NCBI GenBank assembly: GCA_965644295.1
Contig: CBFFRP010000002.1
Location: forward strand, 62,001-126,000
Reading direction: 5' to 3'
Source of the DNA: Paraphysomonas bandaiensis
Taxonomy: Eukaryota > Chrysophyceae
DNA: 64,000 nt
How positions within the stretch are numbered: position 1 is the first letter of the stretch; each line of letters begins with the position of its first letter. The position numbers were made by a program, and so were the translations under genes. Below, piece after piece: positions 34,804 to 48,050 of this stretch. The notes under the pieces were generated by a model. That model worked only from the letters and a program-made list of their open reading frames with translations, was not told the origin of the DNA and did no database searches.

Positions 34804-37800
34804 TTATTCTCGGTAGAAAAGTTGGTATAGTGTACAGTCTTTACAAGACTGTCTGCAAATATAACCCCGGGTTGCAGAACGGTAGAAGCAACAATCATCC
34901 CAAGACACCACTATCGAAATGCAACGGGCCTATAAACCAGGACGTCAACCACTTAATTCATAAACTATTCCAGCAATAGTGTCGAATTGACAATATATAA
35001 TACCAAGCAAACGGCAAGGATAGATACTCATGAATACTTCCGCAGCATACTTATATACATACAGCTGTACGATAATGCAAGTTCACGCAATTGTATAGAG
35101 TCACCTCCACCAAGTAGTTATAATATTGAATGGGGATTATAGTTATCACATCATACTTTGAGTAGCAATACCTGGATGTGGTGTGTTTACGAGTCTGAGG
35201 CGAGGCACCACGAGCTGACGATGATGTAGTTGCCGAATACAACCTTGAGGACGAACGGCCTAAATGTACAAATATCCCATTAGTGAACTACATAGGAAAT
35301 TATTAGGGTAAACACACCTGCAGACTGGGTTCTTGCAGTCCTATCGGTACTAGTATCACGCATGGTCTGACTGGTAACCGGTAGATGCCTTCGTTCCTGA
35401 CTGGCTTTTCTTTTCTTGCATGACAACAGATGGGAGGAGAGGTTGTGTTTTGTGCTGGGACGACCGCAAAAAGGACACACTGACCTCGGCTCGCCAGACC
35501 CACCAAAGACGTCTTTCACAGGAGACTGAGCTTGGTTGGGACGTGAAGGTCGTGTCGAAGGGTGCTCTTCGAATACCACACATCGACGCATATGCGACAA
35601 CAGCTCCTCTCTGCTCTGTATACAGAGGTTAACCACATCAGTTCACTCGTATTTAGAGCATGAAGTCGCAGCATATTGACCGCCATGAACAAAAACATAT
35701 CCATATTCTAGTACATACAACATACTGACTGAACAGTACATATACCTTGAGATCACCCTTGTGGCAGCAGGGACAGATGAAATTATCTCCTGAGAGAGCC
35801 TTGTTAGTATCTGGGGAAATATTGGGTGGTACACCACGACTCGATCGAGCTGAAAACAATGTTAGAGTAGAGCAGCAGGCTAACAGAGGAATTAAAGCGC
35901 AAAAAACACAATGCCGTAACTACACTACGCCATAGAAGCTATAAGTGCTCTGAATACCTTGTGGTGTAGACATTGGTCGAGTTCTGTTGACAGTCGTGGC
36001 GCTGCTAGAGCTCTTTCCACTCCTCACGCTACCATCCTCTTCTTGGGATTGAGTATCTCGAGTATCCGCCTTAGGAGTTTTACGTCCTCCACTACCCAGG
36101 AGTATAGCACGGCTCTCATACATATCAACATATGATCTGGTGCTTGTGTTCGATACAGTAGAAGTGACAGGGACCTTCATTTGATCATACGTGTTAGTCA
36201 TGAACAAAGGCAAAACCCCATACAGGCACTAATATTATCGGTATGTTGTGACTAGGTTTTCACATATATATACACAGTAATTACTAAGCAGATCACTGAC
36301 CGGAAGGGGAGCTGACAACTCTGACTCAGGACCAGTGTTTTTTCTAGATGGCTCTGGAGTATCTATGGATGACAGGGGGACCTTCGTTTGAGTTTATGAG
36401 TTAGGTACGGGTAAAGAGACTACACAGTTCATATCTCAATTGCACAACGAATTAGGATATCATAGATGTGCGTTCAGTAAACCAGGAGTCATAAGACAAA
36501 GTAACACCGTCACCACAATTCAATTGAACATACCGAAGCGGGATTCAATGAGTCTGACTCTGGACCAGATGGCGCCGGACTAGACTGCAGTTGGGCGGTA
36601 GTAGATGATGACTCTAATCTGAGGGGGGTCAATTCGCTGGAAGATGGGAGAGGGTCTAGAGTTTAATGGTAGTCATACAAAATCAATATAATATATATGT
36701 ACGTCAAAACCCACCTGCTATTGGTACTGCAGTAGTTACGACAGAGGAAAGAATTTTTACGATCTCCACCAGCTTTTCCACCCCGTGTTCTGCAACACAC
36801 TACGCATATTTTACGACACACACAAACCACATAGCAGGACATGAATATCAGACTACAGCCTACCTGCATCGCGTGACTGCGCAATAATTCACTCCGTTGG
36901 CTACTACCGCAAATGGGACAATAAGTTTGCTCTTCCCGTTCGTTAACCTTTTCCATGTAATCCAACGACGAATTATCGTCAGAGAAAAGACTAACCCCTC
37001 GTGTGTTGTGTAATATTTTGCTTGTGTCCTCTCGAAGCGAGTCTAGTCGAGAGGTTGTATGGCATTGTCTTCTGATATCACTGACAGGAGTGACTTGGGA
37101 ATTGTTGTTAGAACCACAGCCAAGCCCGCCTATAGTACCAGCTTCAGCATGTTTGAAGGCCACCCCTGGGGATGCTGTGTGAGCATGAGGAACAGTTGGG
37201 GGTCTCATGGGGGTACTCATGTGAGACAGTGGCGAATATATAGATCTCGAAGGACTGCCACTCTTTACACCTCGTGAAGGACTGCCAGACTTTGCTTCTG
37301 AGCTTCCTGATTTAACACTAGACCTTGAAGGGCTGCCGGATTTTGCACCTGACCTTGATGGACTATCACTCTTTACACCTCGTGAAGGACTGCCAGACTT
37401 TGCTTCTGAGCTACCTGATTTAACACTAGACCTTGAAGGGCTGCCGGATTTTGCACCTGACCTTGATGGACTATCACTCTTTACACCTCGTGAAGGGCTA
37501 TCAGACTTTCCTCCTGAATTACCCGATTTCACTGATCTTGAAGGACTGTCACTCTTTATACCTCGTGAAGGGCTGTCAGACTTTACTCCTGAACTATCCG
37601 ACTTCGCGGATCTTGACGCGTCGTCTGACTTAACACCTGCTATAGCAGGGCTTCCAGACTTCCCTTCGGCAGCGGCAAAGCTTTTGGACTTGTTTTGACC
37701 TCCACCTTCAGAATTTGCTTCTGGTTGAGTCGGGGCAAATATTCTGACTGAGTGGTCGCCGGAGTGAACGTATACCGCATTGTCCGGTAACCTACAGCAA

Positions 37801-39106
37801 TGATCTTAAGTCAGCAAGAAGATAATATCCTTTACATATTGGACTACAGTGCGTACGTACAAGTGGTCCAAACGTGTCTACACAAGAAAAGTAAAGTATA
37901 ATATAGCTGATGATCTTACTTCCATGATGATGCTCGAGTTCTCCTGTTATAGTAGTATGTCTTCCCCTGTGGTGTCCTGGCTTCCTTCCATTCATCCCCG
38001 TGCACCTGTTGTTGTTGTTGTTTACGTGTGTCATATGCTGATGGCGGCTCTGGAAGTAGAGTAGGCTTAGAGGAAGGTGTTGATGATAATATGGCAGTAG
38101 ATGTATCATTTTTATCTCTCTCACTAGCTGAGAGGTTTGTATTTTCACAGTTCGTGAGAGCATCTATGAATGAGTCTTCTCTGTTTTCTTGCCCATGCAT
38201 CTGCAACTGGGCAGCAAAGGCACTACTTGACCGCTCTGTCGTCGGACTGACATCAATACTCTCCGCAGTGCCTACAGGAGTGCTGGGAAGGTGCTTCTTG
38301 AGCTGAGACGTTACTTCAGAATTTCGAATAACTTCACTCTCAGGAGAAATCTCTGTCTGTTGTGGCCTATCGATGCTCTTCGTGGCCTTCTCCGGGGTCA
38401 CAGGAGGACCGTCCTTAGCATTGGTTTTCTCGTCGTCATAGGAATGGTCAAAGCCAGCGTAGGAGGCTGACATATATACTCCAGAGTCGTCTTTGCATCG
38501 GGATATCACGGAGAGTTCGCCCTCAACTGAGGCCCCAAAATTAAGAGTTCGAATCACACTTCCGTATCCTTCACAAGCATCTGATGTATTGATATCCACA
38601 TCATCCTCATTATCGCTCTCAGGCGATACTGAAGACTTGCTCTTGCATCCCCTCACTCTAGTAGGAGTGTCCATGTTGACTCCATCACAGTCCTGATTGC
38701 CTTTATAGTCAATAACTACACTCTCCTCAATACTCTTCTCATGTTGTGGAGATGGTCGCAAGAAAGATCCCTCCCACATTGTATCAGATACTCTAGAATC
38801 ATTTAAAGATTGTATTCCTTTACTTAATGAGAAACCATCTTGATCTCTCATCTTATATTTCGGTGTAGATGCATCAAATATGGCAATAGCCGGATCAGTT
38901 AATGCTAATGAATCATATGCACCATATGTTGATTCTATCGCTAAATCCGTTACATTTTGATTCTCTTTACCATAACTATAATAGATTAGAATGAATATTA
39001 TATGATTCTATACATACCTTGATGAGATATGCTGCTTATGGGGTGTTGGATGCTTCTTACGATGTAATAAGGCTAAACTCTGTTTCCAATTGTCTCCATT
39101 ATCCAT
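34804..39106 (-). CDS. WW domain, Ser-rich and triple C2HC zinc-finger protein
   Basis: Exons (complement) are 39018-39106, 37920-38975, 36864-37791, 36715-36799, 36534-36655, 36301-36381, 35958-36174, 35746-35849, 35318-35615 and 35172-35259. Every junction is in phase. The last exon is uncertain; one option is 34804-34852. The protein is over 1,020 residues. A WW domain (EWKEAR ... YYYNRRTRASSWKLP, about residues 354-386) is split by intron 2. It is followed by a tandem Lys-Ser-Gly-Ser-Pro-Ser-Arg region and three CxxC-Hx3-C fingers: CPICG ... HAMQC, CPCCH ... HMRRC and CPFCG ... HLLSC. The first two fingers are also interrupted by introns. WW domains bind Pro-rich or phospho-Ser-Pro peptides. 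The architecture suggests a phospho-regulated adaptor, perhaps cytoskeletal or centrosomal, but no orthologue is recognised. Confidence 0.78.
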
Positions 39107-39695
39107 TAGATGATATAAGATGATAGGAAATGATGGATATATGAGGTAATTATAGTGATAGAGTTGAATAGAGTGTGTATGTGTTGAATAGAGTGGTGTG
39201 ATAGATACACATACATGTATATACATACACACTTAACCACATCAAACCATTTCAAATCCACCCCAACATTCAAACCATGTATACACCTCTATACACCGTA
39301 TACTACCAGTGGATGGGTGTGTATGTATGTATGTATGTATGTATGTATGTATGTATGTATGTATGTATGTATGTATGTATGTATGTATGTATGTATGTAT
39401 GTATGTATGTATGTGTATGTATGTATGTATGTATGTATGTAAGTATGTATGTATGTATGTATGTATGTATGTATGTATGTATGTATGTATGTATGTATGT
39501 ATGTATGTATGTATGTATGTATGTATGTATGTATGTATGTATGTATGTATGTATGTATGTATGTATGTATGTATGTATGTATGTATGTATGTATGTATGT
39601 ATGTATGTATGTATGTATGTATGTATGTATGTATGTATGTATGTATGTATGTATGTATGTATGTATGTATGTATGTATGTATGTATGTATGTATG

Positions 39696-39726
<31 letters not shown>

Positions 39727-39843
39727 GTATGTATGTATGTATGTATGTATGTATGTATGTATGTATGTATGTATGTATGTATGTATGTATGTATGTATGT
39801 ATGTATGTATGTATGTATGTATGTATGTATGTATGTATGTATG

Positions 39844-39874
<31 letters not shown>

Positions 39875-40189
39875 GTATGTATGTATGTATGTATGTATGT
39901 ATGTATGTATGTATGTATGTATGTATGTATGTATGTATGTATGTATGTATGTATGTATGTATGTATGTATGTATGTATGTATGTATGTATGTATGTATGT
40001 ATGTATGTATGTATGTATGTGTATGTATGTATGTATGTATGTATGTATGTATGTATGTATGTATGTATGTATGTATGTATGTATGTATGTATGTATGTAT
40101 GTATGTATGTATGTATGTATGTATGTATGTATGTATGTATGTATGTATGTATGTATGTATGTATGTATGTATGTATGTATGTATGTATG

Positions 40190-40221
<32 letters not shown>

Positions 40222-40303
40222 TGTATGTATGTATGTATGTATGTATGTATGTATGTATGTATGTATGTATGTATGTATGTATGTATGTATGTATGTATGT
40301 ATG

Positions 40304-40335
<32 letters not shown>

Positions 40336-40907
40336 TGTATGTATGTATGTATGTATGTATGTATGTATGTATGTATGTATGTATGTATGTATGTATGTAT
40401 GTATGTATGTATGTATGTATGTATGTATGTATGTATGTATGTATACCAACGAATCTCTCTGCTATGTATTCTATGCAGATATATACAGTGAACTGTAGTA
40501 TAAGAACCGTATATATGGTGTACCGTGTGAGTGTACTGTAGCATATGGACTGTAAACTCCAACTGTGAACATGATGATTGAGAAAAGTATTAGAAAATGC
40601 CCTAGAAACTCCATACATGAAAACGAGATTGTAATTTTGTAGAAATTACAATATTGTTTATTGAAATTTTATAGTCATTACGAAATATTATGGAGAATAT
40701 CATATCCATTAATTTTTTGTGAAAATTGTAAGAAATACAATTTTATACATAATAAAAATTCTCAGAATTCTTTTTAGTAAAGATCCTTCCATCCATCCAT
40801 ACATACGCTATCACTCTCTCTCTCTATATATATATATAGAAGATAGTCATTAAATAGAAAACTAAACGAAGTTCAATATTCCTTCATATATACTTCATTA
40901 TTTCAAT
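39107..40907. promoter_or_regulatory. Divergent gap WW/zinc-finger / glutathione transferase
   Basis: Holds a GTAT array of about 1.1 kb (39317-40443) with single-base slips, then about 460 bp of AT-rich sequence that includes a CT/TA run (40811-40838) before the transferase start codon. Confidence 0.6.
39317..40443. repeat. GTAT tetranucleotide array
   Basis: About 280 units, interrupted by rare GTGT, AAGT and ATATGT slips. It lies between two divergent start codons. Open frames on both strands here encode only period-4 peptides. Confidence 0.95.
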
Positions 40908-41830
40908 ATGTCCTCTCAAGATACACTTTATATTCCACCAAATAAAGTAGAAAGTTTATTTTCTTTAACTCAAGGGAATACATTCGCATCTACTAATGCC
41001 CCTACTGCTGGATCTCAATCTATACGTAGTTTACCTATAGGATTACAATCCTTTCAATATTATTCACTTGCGACACCAAATGGACAAAAACCAGCAATCC
41101 TTCTAGAAGAATTAAATCTTCCATATGATGCTCATAGTATGTATATATATACACATATCTATCTATTCACTAATATATACATATATATATAGAAATATCA
41201 TTAAATGGTGAACAATTTCAATCAGGTTTTGTTGAATTAAATCCAAATTCAAAAATACCAGCAGCAATTGATTTTAATGGACCTAATGGAAAAACCGTTA
41301 AATTATTTGAATCTGTTTCTATTATGGTTTATTTAGCTGAAAAAACTCAACAATTTATACCATCTGATCCCATCTTACGATCTGAAGTAATGAATTGGTT
41401 ATTTTGGCAAGTAGGTGGACAAGGTCCAATAACAGGTGCATGTTTTGGTCATTTTTTTGCATATGCACCAGAAAATCAACATGCTGCAAGAGATTATGCA
41501 CTTGGAAGATATGGAATGGAAGTACAAAGATTATGTTCTGTATTAAATAATCATCTTGCTACACGTACATATCTTGTGGGAGAAGAATATACAATTGCTG
41601 ATATGGCTTGTTTTCCTTGGTTTCAGACGGGATTAAGAACAGGATACAAGACCAAATCTGGACTTACGGCATGTGAATTTCTGTCGATTGAAGAGAACTA
41701 TCCTCATGTAGTTGCATGGGCGGATAGGATCTTGGCTCGACCTGCAGTTCAAAGAGGATTGAGAGTGTGCTCTTTCTCTAGTGAAAACCCCAAGCCGTGG
41801 CTGGATGAAGAAAGTGATGAGCAAAAGTAA
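40908..41830 (+). CDS. YghU-type glutathione transferase (2 exons)
   Basis: Exons are 40908-41136 and 41193-41830 (phase 1, 56-nt intron), giving 288 residues. An N-terminal thioredoxin-fold domain (about 45-145) carries SLATPNGQKPAILLEELNLPYDAHK, the active-site Thr-Asn of YghU/Ure2-like enzymes, and the GSH-binding LFESVSIMVYLAEK. The all-helical C-domain has WLFWQVGGQGPITGACFGHF, YAPE and a TIADMACFPW motif. YghU relatives act as glutathione-dependent disulfide-bond oxidoreductases or peroxidases rather than classic conjugating transferases. A 40-residue N-terminal extension precedes the fold and may be a cytosolic tail or weak targeting signal. The closest known families are bacterial and fungal. 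The intron shows it is a settled nuclear gene. It converges with the LamG-like gene. Confidence 0.9.
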
Positions 41831-43081
41831 AAGTTGTCTGACGGAGAAGCTTGTGCACGCTGCGCACGTTTTATGATATTGAAATGACGATTCTGTTGGT
41901 ATAAATGTAGCTAGTGTATCCTTTCTGGTGTATTCACAATCAATGAGCACTTTCTAACTAAAATACCTACTCGAGATGTTAACGAGTTATGTGTAGCCGT
42001 ATTTGGTTCTTCTGCTATAAATTTTAGACGTGTTTCATCTTGATGTGTAGCTACAATTTCAAGAAATTTTTGTGCTTTCTGCTTGAAATATTGATGTTTG
42101 AATATATTGTGTCATAGCTTTCCAATTCACAAACACACATATATGTGTGCCACAATACTTGACTTTTCTAAACTTTTCGACATTACGATGATGTGTGAAT
42201 TAGTCGCACGAGAGGCTTTTTGTTGACAAAATTAGTACCATCACAATATATATATACGTGCTACTCGTGTGTATGATGTATGATATCAGGTACATAATCG
42301 TGAATCATCGTGGTTCCTTCCTCAACAAAGTCGGACTCGCACCTTTTCGTGGTTCTGGGGGAATAAGTACCGGAGATATTTCTCCGGGAAATTAAGAATG
42401 CGAGCCGTATATATATAGCCACCAGAATATTTTATATGTGGTATCTATTGTGTAGACGTATTTGGGCCTTGACGAATAAACAGGCATCCGGGAATGAGCC
42501 CACCTCAAGGGCATCCGGGGTATAGGGATGCTTGCAGAAGTCAAGCATCCGGCCTATTCACCTTTAGGACATATAAACCGTAAAGTTAGTAGATGTCAGG
42601 TATCTCAACATTCTGCTTGCTCACTGCGTTTGCTTTGCTCAAAGTGGTTGCATCTTGGTGTTTGCTGCGGCGCACAAGCAGCTATCGTAGCACAAAATTG
42701 CAATGCTACATTAGTTCTGACTCTTACACGCCTATTGCCATTCATCAGACGTTCACTACGTGGTTTCCTTAACATGTTCATTAGATGACTTTCAACATTG
42801 TAACTAAAATAGAAGGCAGTTTTTGTTCCAGTCAAATATTGGAGACGAATATTTATATTTACCCGGCGCTAATATATGAGCGTTCTGTAGAACTCAATCC
42901 AGGTTTAAAAAGCACTTTTCTAATAAAGAGATATGTTTAATACCTATAGAACACTGTATAGTGTCTGCAACAACTCTATGGTCGCCACCAACACCAACAG
43001 AACCCAGTATAACTACACAAACAAGGATATTGCATTATTACAGCGTTACAACTATTACTATGAACATTAATGCAGAATCTC
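41831..43081. other. Convergent intergenic gap with dispersed repeats
   Basis: No gene is called. About 42312-42695 is an inverted copy of 27075-27470. About 42835-42925 resembles 27975-28095 and 15420-15560. The 86-codon plus-strand frame at 42528-42788 overlaps the first repeat and is unlikely to be real. Confidence 0.5.
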
Positions 43082-46000
43082 TTAGTAGTACTGACAAAAA
43101 GTTTTGAATCTTAGGAGCTGCATTGCCCTAACTTCTTTCCTTATGATATTTCTCAGTGCATCTCCACCTGCATAAACCATAAACAACAATACATGCCAGG
43201 TTGTATCTAAATGATAATATACATACGTCATGCACTCACCGACTGTCATCTTACGTATCCTCTCTTTTAAATCGGCAACCGCATCCTCCCACATCATCAC
43301 ATCCTTTAGATCTGCTCCCTTAGGAGGTGTGTAATTCTCAATGGCCACATCTGTATAGAGAACGCCAATTAGCTACAACCGCGCATGTAGAACGACAAAC
43401 AAAACTTGACAATATATTCCGCCAAACCTTTGTAAGGATCTTCATTAGAATCGCAAACATTCTTCTTATCTCCGCTTTCTTTGCCGGAAGAAGCATGGAC
43501 ATTATTCACTACCTCTTTTGGTCGTGTCATGCTATGGTGAGGCTCCGGTTGGGCAGGTATATGAAGGGCATTTTGATTGTCTTGCACCTGGCTGGTGGCT
43601 GTGGTTGTTGTTGATGTATCTTTATGTATCACATTATCGGAAGTTGTCACTCGCAATTTCTCTCCTCTATCTTTACTCTGCGTATGTATGTCTCTATCCG
43701 GCCTTGCTACTACAGCTGGTCCTGGAATCGCATCTGGAAAAGTATACTTTCCGGATAAATATTTGAACACGGGTGACACCTCCCTCTCTGAAAGTGCAGA
43801 ATTGAATACCATTACCTACGATGCACTTTGACTTGTCCATCACCAGACTAACTCCAATTACACATACCTCATTGACATCTCCAATAAACCCACAAGCCTG
43901 TGTGACACCTCCTACGTATAGCGGACTGTTGTGTGTAAATAGCGACTTCTGGTTGGTAGCGGTCCAGTCACTTGGAGATGCCGGATAGAAAGGTTGTCCT
44001 GAAAGAAACATAAGTAACCAATGCAACACCACTTTATATTACTACTTCATAACTTCGTAACTGTCATATAGCGCAAATGTCATATAGCATAGCAGCCAGT
44101 CGAACACTCACCATTCACCGATATCTCCACACCAGTAGGTGAAAATCTATACGCCAGTAAGTTAGTAACACCAGAATGTTTCAAAGCAGCCCCTCCTTCT
44201 GGAACGGTGTAATCCGCCCTGAAAACAGACAAATTATGGAAGGAAAGTTAGTATCCCAAATGAGGTATGATTTCGTTGTGACATGGGACAGAAATTCGCC
44301 AAGTCGCATACAAAGTGCTAGGCATATATTCCATTATACCACTTCACAACACACGATTTTACGCCATCCCACAAATATGTATGACACCAGAGTGTGGAAT
44401 CCATCATGCATATAGTGCATTATAAAATACAACACTATATCACATGTTCCAAAATACACTACATATCAAAGAATACATCATACCACACAACAGAATTGCT
44501 GATTGCATATTGTTTATATCATGATACAGAATCTCATGTCTGAATACAAAGCACCAAATGATGTACGCAAAGGCAAATCATAGTACAACTATCAATATCA
44601 TAGCATTCAAGGGATATCATTCTGATCATCAAAACGTGCGATTACCCGTTCGCGTGAAAGCTTGCTTCCCCGTTAAGTAGTCTGAACTGTCCTGAGGGAT
44701 AGTGTCCAAAAAATCGTTGACCAGGACTCTATACACGACAAACATAATACATCAAACACGCATGGACCCACTGTACATCAGGCAACGTCGAATACTCAAG
44801 TACAAAAACATAGCATACAGTAGAACCCACATGATCATCTTTGCCGGGATACTCTGGCTTGATCACGAAAAACATTGTCGAAGTCTCAGACAAACGAAAC
44901 GCCTTATCTTCGTACTCGAGTGCACATGGGAAGTGGACCCCAGCATGGTTTGTGAGGGGTGTACTGTAAGATTGTGGAGATGATGGAAGAGCACCATTGT
45001 TCTCTTTATGTCTGGATATGTCTCGCTTATACTCCTTGACGAGGGCACTATAGCAAATGAAGGAAAAGAAAGTTGTTATACAAAAATTTATGGATATGGA
45101 ACATCTACATCACAGTATCCGTCCTCAAGTGTCATACCTGGATGCTTGAACGGAATGCGCATCGGAAAGCGGTCGGAATGTCCGACTGCTGGCCCTACGA
45201 CTGACATCTCTCCACGAAGATACACGACCCGCTACGGATTCAACAGAGTCACCATTCAGCCACAGAGTGAGTTTCTCCTTGACGCCTGCAAGCACGTAAA
45301 CTACCAAGAATTAGGAAAACGCATACATACCTGAGTCTAATTCAGCAGCATGAGCATTATCACTAACAGGTTTTTCCTGAGCGGAAAGAATGGCCGCTAA
45401 CTCTGCACCGCCACTTCTCTTGACATCTTCATGCTTCACTGTAATTTCTTCTTGCTTTACAAAAGTACCATCAGCCCTAGCAGGAGGATTGTCGGGTTTT
45501 ACGGGAGTATCCACGTGATTAGGAGGAACCTCTTCATGTTTCACTGGGGTATCCTCGCGCTTCGCTGGAGCTTCTTCCTGCTTCACTGGGGTATCCTCAT
45601 GCTTCAGTGGAGCCTCTTCACGCTTCACTGGAATGTCCTCGTGCTTCACTGGAGCCTCTTCTTGCTTTACTGATGAAACCTCGAGCTTAGGAGGTACCGC
45701 TTCATGAACCTCTGGAGCACCCTCATGCTTAAGTGGAACCTCTTCATGCTTCACTGAAGCCTCTTCATGCTTTACTAATGTATCCTCGTGCTTAGGAGGA
45801 ACACCTTCTTGCTTCACTGGTGTATCCTCGTGCTTAAGTGAAACCTCTTCATGCTTTACTGGTGTATCCTCGTGCTTAGGAGGAGTCTCTTCATGCTTCA
45901 CTGGTGTATCCTCGTGCTTAAGTGGAACCTCTTCATGCTTTACTGGTGTATCCTCGTGCTTAGGAGGAGTCTCTTCATGCTTCACTGGAGTATCCTCGTG

Positions 46001-47786
46001 CTTAGGAGGTACCTCTTCATGCTTCACTGGAGTATCCTCGTGCTTAGGAGGTACCGCTTCATGAACCTCTGGAGCGCCCTCGTGCTTAGGTGGAACCCCT
46101 TCATGCTTCACTGGAGCCTCTTCATGCTTTACTAATGTATCCTCGTGCTTAGGAGGAACATCTTCATGCTTCACTAGAGCCTCCTCACGCTTCACTGGTG
46201 TTTCCTCGTGCTTAGGAGGAACCTCTTCGTGCTTCATTGGAGCATCGCCATGCTTAGGAGGAATCTCTTCATGTTTCATTGGAGCATCCTCATGCTTAGG
46301 TGGAACCTCTTCTTGCTTCACTGGAGCCTCCTCACGCTTCACTTGTGTATCCTCGTGCTTAGGAGGAGTCTCTTCATGCTTCAGAGGAGGAACTGCATTC
46401 TCGTGCAGCTCTGGGGAAGTGTGTACATGCTGTGCCTTCCAGCTCTTATGATTATAGTCCGCTACCGGCACTTTGCGGTTCATACTATAATCTTCCGATG
46501 CTCTCTGTAAATTTGACAAATCTTTCACTTTATGGGTACCAATCTTATCACTCATCTTATCTAGACGCTTATCCAATGACTGAGAAGGTAAGTTGGGAGA
46601 TATATGTGATGCAGGAGGCCGAGATAGGGAGCTCAAGGGGTCAATCGAGTCTATACCGCTAAATGACCCTATTGAGGACCCTCTTAATAATAAGGCCTCT
46701 TTTCTATACAAAACTCTGTGTAGAAGTAAACTCATTCCCGCCAATACCACAAGAGTGATAATGACCATCTGTCTATAGGAATGTGAGTGGCATACGGAGA
46801 TATAAATATGTATATATATGTGTGTATGCATAGCTCTATATATGGTTGTACAGCTACATTGGTATACATATGTCTGTCTGTACAGTTAAATATATGCATG
46901 CTTATCGTCATGTGGTTGTGGTTATAAGGTTATATATGTGTATAGTTATATGGTTATATGTCTAGTTACATACATGTGTGTATGTGTATATGTGTATATA
47001 TATGTCTATATATGTGTGTGTATATGTCTATATATGTGTGTGTATATGTGTGTGTATATGTGTGTATATGTTATATATGTGTGTGTATATATGTATGTAT
47101 GTGTGTGTGTATATGTGTGTATGGTGATATGATGAATGCGGATAGTTGTATGGGTATACGTTCATATATATAAGTGCATAGCTGTAAGGGTATATGTATA
47201 TGTGTATAGTGGTGTGGTTATGTGTATACAGTTCTATGGTTACATGTGTGTATGTGTGTGGTTTCATATGTGTGTATATATATGGGCATGTATGTGTATA
47301 TATATATGCTTGGTTTCATATGTGTGTATAGCTGTACGGGTATGTATGTATGTATATGGTTTCATATGTATGTATAGTTGGATGTGTATGTATGTATATG
47401 TATGTATGTAAAGCTGTGTGGTTATGTATGTGTGTGTATGTGTATGGTTTCATATATATGTATATATATATGTATGTATGTGAATATATATAGCTGTATG
47501 GGTATGTATGTACGTGTGTGGGTATGTGTATATGTGTGTAAAGCTGTGTGTGTGTGTATGTATGTATATGGTTTCATGAGTGTGTATGTATGTATGTGTG
47601 TATGTGTGGTTATGTGTGTGTATGTATGTATAGCTGTGTGTGTGTATGTATGTGTGTATGTGTATGTGTGTGTAGTGGTGTGGTTGTATACCTGGGAAAC
47701 TTCTTGACACATCGTGGAGCTGATAGAGGAGTAGAAGTAACTGGAGGAGGAGCGCGATAAGGATTATCAATTGAAGTTAATGGCAT
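43082..47786 (-). CDS. Type II membrane protein with KHE repeats and LamG-like domain (10 exons)
   Basis: Exons (complement) are 47692-47786, 45331-46772, 45138-45285, 44819-45047, 44646-44728, 44112-44218, 43868-43998, 43428-43815, 43240-43350 and 43082-43167. The product is 939 residues with all phases consistent. A short Pro-rich cytosolic N-terminus is followed by one membrane helix ([16 protein letters not shown], about residues 34-49). A lumenal stalk of 30-odd units of the type [13 protein letters not shown] (about residues 145-460) comes next. A concanavalin/LamG-type jelly-roll (about 515-760) follows, with [44 protein letters not shown] and [14 protein letters not shown]. The protein is therefore likely a Golgi or surface glycan-binding protein; its ligand is unknown. 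The tail ends in a helical segment without a second membrane span. Intron 1 (46773-47691) is a TATATGTG-rich repeat. Confidence 0.82.
46795..47690. repeat. TG/TATG-rich degenerate microsatellite in intron 1 of the LamG-like gene
   Basis: Irregular mixture of TATATGTG, GTGTGTAT and GTATGT runs filling nearly the whole 919-nt intron. Compared with other introns of the same gene (45-427 nt), the excess length is all repeat. Confidence 0.85.
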
Positions 47787-47836
47787 TATTTTAATATCAT
47801 GAAATGACTGTGTATATAATTGTGAGGTGTGTTATA

Positions 47837-48050
47837 TATACACATACATATATACACATATATACACATACACATACACACACATACACACACATACACA
47901 TACACATATATACACATATATATATATACACATACAGTATATATACACATACACACACATACACACACACATACATACACATATATACACATATATATAT
48001 ATACACATACAGTATATATACACATACATACACATACACATACATACATA
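47837..48050. repeat. TACACA/CATATA-type microsatellite
   Basis: Two similar blocks of TATACACATACACACACA-type sequence separated by TATATATATACACATACAGT. It lies just upstream of the LamG-like gene's start codon on the minus strand. Confidence 0.9.
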
